Shown: positions 56,253 to 64,000 of the stretch, one piece after another
How positions within the stretch are numbered: the first letter of the stretch is position 1
How the letters are laid out: the number at the start of each line of letters is the position of its first letter
DNA from: Saussurea involucrata
Lineage: Eukaryota; Streptophyta; Magnoliopsida; Asterales; Asteraceae
Reading direction: 5' to 3'
Length of the DNA: 64,000 bases
Assembly (NCBI GenBank): GCA_033807775.1
Contig: CM066325.1
Coordinates: forward strand, 22,439,301 to 22,503,300
The notes under the pieces: generated by a model
What the model was told of the DNA's origin: nothing
The model's database searches: none
The model's input: the letters and a program-made list of their open reading frames with translations, nothing else
Program-made: the position numbers and the translations under genes

Positions 56253-58475
56253 TTAAGAGAAAAGATGAGGGTATTTGGCTCTCATTTCAGACTCTGATTC
56301 CCACGTAGCATCCTGACCCCTGTGATGTTTCCACTGTACTTTCACTTGTCTGATTTCTTTATTCCGCAAAACTTTGACTTTTCGGTCAACAATAGCTTCC
56401 GGTTCCTCCACATAGTTCAACTTTTCATCCACTTGTATATCCGGTAGAGACACTGCCTGATCTGGTGATACCAAACACTTTCGAAAATTTGACACATGAA
56501 AAGCGTTGTGAATCCTGCTTAACTCTGGAGGTAAATCTAATCGGTAAGCTACTTCTCCAATTCTTTCAGTAATTGCAAACGGGCCAATATACCGCGGGAT
56601 AAGTTTACCTTGCTTCCCAAATCGAATGACTTCTTTCCAAGGTGAGACTTTTAACATTACAAAATCTCCAACTTGGAATTCTAACGGTTTCCGACGTCGG
56701 TCGGCATAGCTTTTCTGTCTATCTTGAGCCACTTTCAATCTTTCTCGAATCTGGGTAATCTTATCCGCGGTTAACTGTACTATTTCTGGCCCTGCCAACT
56801 GTTTCTCTCCCACCTCATTCCAACACAGAGGCGTTCTACATTTTCTACCATATAAAACTTCGAACGGTGCCGCTTGAATGCTGGAATGATAACTGTTGTT
56901 GTAGGCAAATTCTATCAAAGGCAAATGTTTATCCCACGATCCCCCAAAATCAACTATGCAAGCCCGGAGCATGTCTTCTAAAGTCTGAATCGTTCTTTCA
57001 CTCTGGCTATCAGTTTGAGGATGATATGTTGTACTTAACTTTATTTGCGTCCCCATTTCATTTTGAAAACTTCTCCAAAATCTTGAAGTAAAACGACTAT
57101 CTCGATCAGAAATTATCGAAATTGGAACCCCATGTCGAGTTACTATTTCGTCTATGTATAACTTGGCCAATCGTTCCATCGAATCAGTTTCCTTTATTGG
57201 TAAGAAGTGTGCAGACTTTGTCAACCTGTCGACTATCACCCAAATAGAGTCAAATCCTTTCGGAGTTCTTGGTAGCTTCGTGATGAAATCGGTTGTAATC
57301 TGATCCCATTTCCACATCGGTATTTCTAATCGTTGTAGTTGACCAAATGGTTTTTGATGTTCAATCTTCACCTTTTTGCAAGTAGTACATTCTTCCACAT
57401 GCTTTGCAATGCTTCTTTTTATTCCCGGCCACCAATAAAATTGTTTCAGATCTCTATACATTTTGTTCGTACCTGGATGGATAGAGAAACGAGATTGATG
57501 AGCTTTTTGTAACACACGATCACGTAACCCACCCAAACGAGGTACCCAAATTCTGTTCTCCAGACACAACAACCCACGGTCATCTTTCACAAGCAATGCT
57601 GATATCCCCACTAACCGTTCTGACTTCAAGTGTTCTTCCTGACAAGCTTCTATCTGACACTTTAACAGTTCGTCAAAGATGTTGGGTAACAGTTCAGCCC
57701 TTAGTGAAATAGCTTTTTTTGTTCCACTCCTTTCTTGACGACTTAGTGCATCAGCTACCACATTCGCCTTTCCCGGATGATAAAGAATTTCACAGTCGTA
57801 ATCATTCACTAGTTCTAGCCATCTCCTTTGCCTCATATTTAATTCCTTTTGATCAAAAAGATGTTGGAGACTCTTATGATCAGTAAAAATTTGACATTTG
57901 GAACCATACAGATAATGTCTCCAAATCTTCAATGCAAAGACAACTGCTGCAAGTTCCATATCGTGCGTAGGATACTGTCTCTCATGGTCTTTTAATTGAC
58001 GAGAAGCGTAAGAAATAACCTTTCCCCGCTGCATTAACACACAACCCAATCCCAATTTAGAAGCATCACTATAAACTACGAAGTCTTCGGAACCTTCGGG
58101 TAATGCTAATATCGGTGCGCTGCACAGTTTTTCTTTCAATATCCGAAATGCTTCATCCTGTTCTGCCTTCCATTCGAACTTCAGATTCTTTCGAGTCAGC
58201 TTCGTCAAAGGTGTGGCAATACGAGAGAAATCTTTTATAAACTTTCGGTAGTAGCCGGCCAAACCCAGAAAACTCCGTACTTCTGTTGCTGTCTTCGGCG
58301 GTTCCCATTTTTCAACTGCTTCCACTTTCATCGGATCGACTTGTATACCCTTTTCAGAAACTATATGCCCCAGAAACTGAACTTCCCGTAACCAGAATTC
58401 ACACTTTGAAAATTTCGCATACAACTTTTCTTTCTTCAAGAGTTCTAAAATCAAACGAAGGTGTTGCGCGTGCTC
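56253..58475 (-). CDS. pol polyprotein, C-terminal part (RT tail, RNase H, integrase, chromodomain)
   Basis: An uninterrupted frame of about 740 codons truncated at its 5' end by copia copy B. Order: the end of reverse transcriptase (LYAKFSKCEFWLREVQFLGH), RNase H (FVVYSDASKLGLGCVLMQ, IFTDHKSLQHL, KANVVADALSRQ), and the integrase zinc-binding part (HPGTNKMYRDLKQFYWWPG, CTTCKKVK). The integrase core follows (TTDFITKLPRTP, ISDRDSRFTSRF, HPQTDSQSERTIQTLEDML), then a chromodomain (VDRKVKVLRNKEIRQVKVQW, GQDATWESESEM). The chromodomain places it among Tekay/Del chromoviruses. No stop is seen in the visible part, in contrast to the element at 26981-31534. Confidence 0.9.
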   Translation of the reverse strand, partial: EHAQHLRLILELLKKEKLYAKFSKCEFWLREVQFLGHIVSEKGIQVDPMKVEAVEKWEPPKTATEVRSFLGLAGYYRKFIKDFSRIATPLTKLTRKNLKFEWKAEQDEAFRILKEKLCSAPILALPEGSEDFVVYSDASKLGLGCVLMQRGKVISYASRQLKDHERQYPTHDMELAAVVFALKIWRHYLYGSKCQIFTDHKSLQHLFDQKELNMRQRRWLELVNDYDCEILYHPGKANVVADALSRQERSGTKKAISLRAELLPNIFDELLKCQIEACQEEHLKSERLVGISALLVKDDRGLLCLENRIWVPRLGGLRDRVLQKAHQSRFSIHPGTNKMYRDLKQFYWWPGIKRSIAKHVEECTTCKKVKIEHQKPFGQLQRLEIPMWKWDQITTDFITKLPRTPKGFDSIWVIVDRLTKSAHFLPIKETDSMERLAKLYIDEIVTRHGVPISIISDRDSRFTSRFWRSFQNEMGTQIKLSTTYHPQTDSQSERTIQTLEDMLRACIVDFGGSWDKHLPLIEFAYNNSYHSSIQAAPFEVLYGRKCRTPLCWNEVGEKQLAGPEIVQLTADKITQIRERLKVAQDRQKSYADRRRKPLEFQVGDFVMLKVSPWKEVIRFGKQGKLIPRYIGPFAITERIGEVAYRLDLPPELSRIHNAFHVSNFRKCLVSPDQAVSLPDIQVDEKLNYVEEPEAIVDRKVKVLRNKEIRQVKVQWKHHRGQDATWESESEMRAKYPHLFS

Positions 58476-59243
58476 TGTTGGGAACTGAAAATGAGCTAAG
58501 TATGGATAGTGCTGCTAGTCCATGATTTCTACTGCTAAGTCTACATTAATACTGCCAGAAGAAAGTTAATACTGCTGGGCAAGATTACTACTGCGTATAC
58601 ATGGTTAGTACTGCTAGACAAGGTTACTACTGCTAGACACGGTTAGTACTGCTAGACCAAATTACTACTGCAAGACATGGTTAGTACTGCTGAGCTGAGA
58701 TACTACTGCTAGAAGACTGTGAAGGTTAATACTGCTGAAGGTCGTTAATGCTGCTAAGTCAAATGATTGTTAATACTGCTGACTTGATAAGTTTGGTATG
58801 CGATACTTTTGGAGACAAAGAAGGAATTGATCAAGATATGTTTAACGAAGATTCAGAAGATCAATTTACTTTTGATAGTTATCTTGTAATTACTTTTGTA
58901 TAAATAGTATTGATAGATAGCTATTAGAATATATACAATACACACAATACAAGATAGATGATAGACGAGCTAATATACGTGTGAAATAGAACTCGATATT
59001 GATTCAAGAGAGAATTAACCTCAAGGTGTAAGAACCCTATTTCTAGAGAAGTAGAAGTCGTCTTGGTGAGATCTGTTCATCAAGATTGAGGTTTGGTGTA
59101 AAGCTTGTGAGTAATACAGTTTGATATATACAGTGTGTTGAATTCTATTGATTGTTCTTTAATTGATTTAGAGTTCTATTCCGCAAGATTCTCTAAATTT
59201 TGTTTCTAAGAAGTTTAACTCTTGTTAAGAATCGATCCTGACA
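58476..59243 (+). repeat. 5' LTR of copia copy B
   Basis: 768 bp from TGTTGGGAACTG to GATCCTGACA. About 17 motif copies (TTAGTACTGCT, TTACTACTGCT, TTAATACTGCT) lie at 58503-58790. A TATA box, TATAAATA, lies at 58899-58906. It is related to, but clearly diverged from, the LTRs of copy A. Confidence 0.92.
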
Positions 59244-59245
59244 AG

Positions 59246-59257
59246 TGGTATCAGAGC
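59246..59257 (+). promoter_or_regulatory. Primer-binding site, initiator Met tRNA (copy B)
   Basis: TGGTATCAGAGC two bases after the LTR end. Confidence 0.92.
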
Positions 59258-59275
59258 ATAAGTATCTTAGAAGCT

Positions 59276-61938
59276 ATGGACAATTCAATGGATACTCACA
59301 GTACTCTTGTTTCAAAGGTTCCCATGCTCAAACCCAATGAATTTGACATGTGGAAACTGAGAATCAAGCAGTACATTCTTCTTACTGATTATGCAATATG
59401 GGACATCATAGAAAATGGCCCATGTAATGAAGGAAAGATTGGAGCAGATGGAAAGAGACCTCCTCCCAAGACAGATGCTGAAAAGAAAGTCAGACAAACA
59501 GAGATGAAGGCCTTAAGCACTCTGCTTTTGGCTATTCCTAATGAGTACCAAAATTCCAACACTGCACAGATGCACAGATGTTGTGGAATGCTCTGGAGAA
59601 AAGATTTACTGGCACAAAGAGCACAAAGAGAAATCAAAAGGCTATTCTCAGGCAACAATATGAGAACTTCATGTCTGCAAAGAATGAGTCTATGACTCAA
59701 ACTTTTGACAGATTTAACAAGTTGATTGGAGAATTAGCTACTGTGGGTGTACACATGGATGCTGATGATGTCAATAGAAAGTTCCTTAGATCATTGGGAG
59801 AAGAATGGACCATGTACACAGTCTCATTCAGACAGAATGACCAATTGGAGGACAAAGAGCTAGATGACCTCTACAATGATCTGAGAGTATTTGAGGCTGA
59901 AGTTGAAGCCAAGAGAAGGCCATCAGGATTTGTTTATAATGCCGCTTTATTATCTTCATCCTCTGATAATGCTGCTAACCCTGATTCTGTTAATACTGCA
60001 GGTTCTGTTAATGCTGCTGGTGGAACTAATCAAGAGAAGACTACAGATTCTGTACTAGAAGCATTCTTTTCTAGTCATGTTCACTCTTCTCTTATCAATG
60101 ATGATTTAGAGCAGATTAATGCTGATGATCTGGAAGAGATGGACATCAAGTGGCAGATGGTTATGCTATCAATGAGGGTGAAGAAATTCATCAAAAGGAC
60201 TGGGAGAAACAACTTTTCCCAGAGAAGAGAAGATGGTGCAGGCTTTGACAAGTCCAAGGTTGAGTGTTATAAGTGTCACAAGATGGGACACTTTGCCAGA
60301 GAATGCAGAAGTGGAGGATCACATCAACAGGCTCAAAATGGAAACCAAAACAGAAGCTCCTCTCAAGCCCTTGTTTCTCAACAAGGAATGGGATTTGATT
60401 GGAGTGATCAAGCTGAGGAAGCCTGTCAGAATCAAGCTCTTATGGCAGAAGTATCTGATATTCCCACTGAGGTACAATCTAAACTCTGTTCTCAAGCTTG
60501 CATTGATGCTGTTAAAAGATATAGGGATCACAATCAGGGTATGTGTGATAACCTTAAAAGGCTAGAGAAAGATGTGAAAGATTATGTTAGGATTGTAGAA
60601 AGGTTTGAGGAACAGATTAGAGCTTTTCAAGCTAATGAACTTCAACACTCCTATGATACTAACTATTGGAAGTGGGAGAAGAATGAGTATGAGATTAAGC
60701 TGAAAGTGTCTGGGGAGGAGAATGAGAAATTAACAGAAGAACTTAAGAAAGTTAAAGCTGATGTTGAAAAGTTTTCAAAGGCATCTAAAGCCATGGACAC
60801 AATAATAAATGCTCAAGTCCATGGTAAGGTGAAAATAGGCCTAGGGTATAATGCCACACCTCCACCCTATAACAACAACTACATCCCTCCTAAGTCAGAC
60901 CTATTAGAGACCAAGGATAGGAAGGATCCTGAATTAAAGATTAATATAGATCCTTGTGAAGAAGAAGTAATTGTTGAGGATGAGACTGACAAAGCAGGAT
61001 CTGATGAGGAATGTGAAAGTCCATATGTTAAGAACAATGAGATCAAAAGGACTGAAAAGGAAAAAGGAGTTCATTACACACAGACCACAGTTGTGAACTC
61101 TAATACTTGTGAACAGTGTTCTTGCAGGAAATTTAAAGAGAACAAGCCCCAAAAACATGACAATCAGAGGGGAAATCAAAGGAACTGGAATAACCAGTGG
61201 GCACTAAGGCAAGGAGTTGATCTGCAAAAGATTAACAGACCAAAACCTTGCTTTATTTGTGGCAAATTGAACCATCTTGCCAAATACTGTTACTTTAATC
61301 CTATTAACCAAAAGAGAAGTTTACAAAGAAGTTTTCAAAAATCCTCTGGTTATAGGAAGCCTGCAAAGAAAAATGTGGCCAAGAAACAAGATAAACCCAA
61401 AAGCTACATAAAGAAAACAACTGAAAAGGAATGTGGTACTATGTGGGTTCCAAAAGGCACTAAAAACAATACTGCTGCTAGCAGTGTTAGTACTGCTAAC
61501 ACTGTTAGTACTGCTTCAAAAGTTGGTGCTGCTAGCAGTGTTAATACTGCTAGTAATCATTCCAAAGTTAGTGCTGCTAGCAATGTTAGTGCTGCTAACA
61601 CTTTTAGTGCTTCTTCTTCAGATAGTACTGCTGCTAGCAGTGTTAACTCTGTTAATACTGCTTCTAGCAGTGTTAACTCTGTTAATACTGCTACCTCTGT
61701 TAGTACTGCTGATACTGCTGCTAACAATACTGCTGCTTCCAGTATTAGTACTGCTAGCACTGTTAGTACTTCTGAGGTTAATACTGCTTCTAGTGCTGCT
61801 ACACCAATAATTTTGACAAAGTACTCCAGTACTGCAGTACCTAAATTTGAAAATCTCATCAAAACCAAGTGCAAGTACTTTGATGAGCAAGGGAGACCCA
61901 AGACCACTTCGGCTTGGGTTCCCAATAAAACTAATTGA
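59276..61938 (+). pseudogene. gag of copia copy B, broken by an 8-bp tandem duplication
   Basis: The N-terminal frame starts MDNSMDTHSTLVSKV and reads into the UBN2-type gag region (MWKLRIKQYILLTDYAIWD). It loses the frame at CACAGATG repeated twice (59565-59572 and 59573-59580). The other frame continues LWNALEKRFTGTKSTKRNQ, then RFNKLIGELATVG, a first CCHC knuckle (CYKCHKMGHFAREC), a coiled region, a second knuckle (CFICGKLNHLAKYC) and a long Ser/Thr/Ala/Val/Asn repeat region (codons near 61460-61800). With one copy of the 8 bp the frame would be continuous. Gag forms the particle and binds RNA. This copy retains the core that copy A lost. Confidence 0.88.
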
Positions 61939-62160
61939 TCTATCAGATGTGCAGGGCAACCAACAGCTCAAGGGGAAGAGCATTTGGCATGTTGATAGTG
62001 GTTGCTCCAGGCACATGACAGGTAACATGGCATGCCTCAAAAATTTCAAAAAGATTGATGGAGGACATGTTACTTTTGGAAATAATCCTGCAGGAGGTAA
62101 GATAAGTGGTAAAGGTGATGTGTCAGAAGGTAAGATGACATTTGAGGATTTAACTAGTAA
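61923..62160 (+). pseudogene. Protease start of copia copy B, remnant of pol
   Basis: The frame contains SDVQGNQQLKGKSIWHVDSG and then SRHMTG, and is near-identical to the start of pol in copy A. It ends at FED, where copy A continues VYYVEQLRYNLLSVSQ. From there the DNA jumps to sequence found after pol in copy A. About 4.3 kb is therefore deleted. Relative to gag it lies in another frame at the AATAAAACTAA run. Confidence 0.85.
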
Positions 62161-62163
62161 TGC

Positions 62164-62485
62164 AAAGTGCAGAGTTACTACTGCCAGTGCAGAGTTACTA
62201 CTGCTAGTGCAGAGTTACTACTGCCTGTGTTCAAGTAGTTAATACTGCTTGTGTAGTTAATACTGCCCTTGTGGTTAATACTGCTTGTGTAGTTAATACT
62301 GCCCTTGTGGTTAATACTGCTTTGCAGTTAATACTGCTCAGTAGTTAATACTGCTAGTGCACAGTTAATACTGCTCAGTAGTTAATACTGCTAGTGCAGT
62401 TAATACTGCTCAGTCGTTAATACTGCTTGTGTAGTTAATACTGCCTCGCAGTTAATAATGCTTATGTCGTTAATACTGCTTTTGA
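62164..62485 (+). repeat. Motif array before the internal TATA box (copy B)
   Basis: About twenty units with TTACTACTGCC or GTTAATACTGCT cores and spacers of 6 to 12 bp. The array is less regular than in copy A but has the same position and orientation. Confidence 0.93.
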
Positions 62486-62497
62486 TAATCTAGGGCA

Positions 62498-62505
62498 TAT
62501 AAATA
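62498..62505 (+). promoter_or_regulatory. Internal TATA box before the accessory ORF (copy B)
   Basis: TATAAATA in the context GGGCATATAAATACCCC lies 122 bp before the ATG at 62620. The shared CGCCAAAGTTCATAACG block and a CT-rich leader follow, as in copy A. Confidence 0.7.
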
Positions 62506-62619
62506 CCCCTGTTTTCCCGCCAAAGTTCATAACGACTCTTCGCATTAACTTCTTCTCTCTCGTTCTAACCTAGTCTCCCCAGAATCTTTGTGTTTTTCTT
62601 TCAAGAATCCTCAGGAATC

Positions 62620-64000
62620 ATGGAGTTTGTTGATGAGCACAATGAAATAGCCATGCTTCAGAAGCCGAAACAAGCTGCGGGATTCCACGATATCGTCGAT
62701 TTTCTTAAATCCTCGCACATCTCCTATGCCCTAACGGTGAGCCCAACCATCTATATCGAACATCAGACGCAATTTTGGGAGAATGCCACTATTAGTTTCG
62801 AAGAAGGGCAGAAAACCATTCGAACAAGGGTTTGTGATAAACCCTTGAAAGTCACAGAGGAGGTTATTCGCATCTCTCTTCACTTGGATGATGCCTCAGG
62901 TATAACCTCTCTATCTTCTGATGACCTATATTCGACTTTACAAAGAATGGGGTATGAAGGTCCCATGGGTGTTTTTAAATTCTACAAGTCAAAATTTTTC
63001 AACCAATGGAGATTTCTTGTTCATACCCTGATGCACTGTATTTCCAAGAAAACTACTGGATGGAGTGAGTTCAGCAGTCCCATTGCATATGCCTTGGTCT
63101 GCTTATCCACTACCAGAAAGTACAATTTTTCAGCTATGATCTTAATGATCTTGTATCAAACCTGGAATCCAAAAAGCGATTTTATATGTATCCAAGGTTT
63201 GTTCAAGAAGTGATAACTAAGGAATTGACGGACTTACCTCAGTTTGATGAGGTATATGTACCAAAATCCCCTAAAGGGAAGGTTTTTTCAAATATGAAAA
63301 GACTTCCTAGGGACTCGGAAGGAGTTGACACACCATTGTTCTCTACAATGATGGTTGTGTCCCACACAATTGAAGGTATGGCATCAGGGTCAAGGCCCTC
63401 ATTAGACACACCCACTGATGACCAATCCCAACCTTCCATCTCAAAAGACATCCCTCAGTCCATTCTTGAACGACCCACTCCCACAATCACCAAAAGGTTT
63501 GAAAGAAGAAAGGTACACAAGGTTCCTTCCCTTGATGTATCTCCTAAGAGCCCGAAGCCTTTAAGCCCTCAGTTGGAGCATTCTCCAATTGAGAATATCA
63601 ACAGGGAAACCACAGGGGTGTCTCCCAACCCCAAGAAGGTGCTCTCTAAGGAGAAGGATGAGCATATGGGTGCTAAGGCTGCCACTACTTCTGCTAGCAC
63701 AGAGAAGGACAGTGGTAACATAAATAAGACCTTCCCCATGGCAACTCTAAATGAGAAATCATTAGGAGGACCCAGGTGCCAAGAAACCAAGGGGGCAGTC
63801 AGTGCTTCTGCTAGGCAGAAGGCTTCTGCTAAAACTTCCAAGGATCCCTTAAAGAAGGTAAAAACTTCTAAAAAGGGTGAGGATAGACATAACAAAGAGG
63901 AATTGATGGCTACTTCCAGTGATCCTTTAAAGAAGGTAAACACTTCTAAACAAGGTTAGGATAGATATAACTATGATGAATTGATGGAAACCATTGGAAA
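62620..64000 (+). pseudogene. Accessory ORF of copia copy B, frameshift and nonsense mutation
   Basis: It starts MEFVDEHNEIAMLQKPKQA and aligns with the copy A accessory ORF. One base is lost near 63139-63146 (copy A has a longer T run), which shifts the frame within NFSAMI. The second frame continues MYPRFVQEVITKELTDLPQF to a TAG at 63957-63959, where copy A has GAG (Glu). The sequence beyond is still homologous and runs off the window. An internal duplication of the DPLKKVKTSKKGEDR-type segment is present near the end. The role is unknown, as for copy A. Confidence 0.83.

Larger units (their letters stand above)
54565..58475 (-). mobile_element. Minus-strand Tekay-type gypsy element, cut by copia copy B
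   Basis: It comprises the 3' LTR (54565-56214), a purine tract (about 56215-56235), and the C-terminal 740 codons of pol up to the insertion point at 58475. The rest of pol, gag and the 5' LTR should lie beyond copy B, outside the window. It interrupts the accessory-ORF copia fragment. The 5 bp CCCAG at 54560-54564 would be the left target duplication. Confidence 0.88.
58476..64000 (+). mobile_element. Ty1/copia copy B: gag and accessory ORF, pol deleted (runs off the window)
   Basis: 5' LTR (58476-59243), Met primer site, gag (59276-61938), a 240-bp remnant of the protease start, the 17-bp motif array, an internal TATA box and the accessory ORF. It is the same family as copy A. Integrase, reverse transcriptase and RNase H are missing through one deletion, so the element cannot copy itself. 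It is inserted in the reverse transcriptase part of the minus-strand gypsy. Its 3' LTR lies outside the window. Confidence 0.92.

Noticed and set aside
1..64000. tRNA, rRNA, microRNA or snoRNA genes
   Set aside because: Reading both strands showed only tRNA-complementary primer sites and a SINE-like fragment. No full cloverleaf or rRNA sequence was recognised; a covariance-model scan would be decisive.

Overview
This window is nuclear DNA of a eudicot plant. It is very probably from the daisy family (Asteraceae), because the Ty1/copia elements here carry the extra open reading frame downstream of pol that I associate with Asteraceae copia families; that placement is inference. There is one host gene, at the left edge. 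Everything else is a stack of nested transposable elements, most of them broken.

The host gene (382-4510, minus strand, running off the left edge) is a C2-GRAM protein with an N-terminal membrane anchor, of the BAGP1 type. I could place ten exons that stay in frame and show no lesion. One intron appears to be of the GC-AG class.

From 4.8 to 14.2 kb there are small elements and fragments. They are a Mutator-type foldback element with a 9-bp target duplication that was itself hit by a Ty3/gypsy element now reduced to a solo LTR, a 5'-truncated LINE, a Tourist/Harbinger-type element with TTA target duplications, two further inverted-repeat elements, a possible hAT end, and a decayed copia integrase.

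From 14.2 to 33.8 kb one old gypsy LTR appears to have been split by three later insertions. These are a 7.4-kb non-autonomous Athila/Tat-like element (complete ends, gag and protease only), a 1.8-kb solo LTR, and a chromovirus (Tekay-type) gypsy element whose 5' LTR is truncated. The Athila-like element holds three classes of hairpin whose stems change in a base-pair-conserving way.

From 34.4 to 64 kb the DNA is mostly copia. It contains an accessory ORF of about 1,050 codons from one family (35.0-38.1 kb, with a second fragment at 53.8-54.6 kb), an older minus-strand copia split by a nearly complete copia copy A (40.7-50.7 kb), and a minus-strand Tekay-type gypsy (54.6-58.5 kb) split by copia copy B (58.5 kb to the right edge). 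A and B belong to one family with complementary deletions: A lacks the gag core but keeps pol, and B keeps gag but lacks pol.

The most interesting signal is in this A/B family. A short motif, roughly GTTAATACTGCT, is repeated many times in the LTR upstream of the LTR TATA box. It recurs as a 17-bp tandem array immediately upstream of a second, internal TATA box that lies about 120 bp before the accessory ORF. It also occurs in frame inside gag, where it encodes Val-Asn/Ser-Thr-Ala repeats. This suggests that the accessory ORF has its own promoter built from the same parts as the LTR promoter. No tRNA, rRNA, CRISPR or prokaryotic features were seen.
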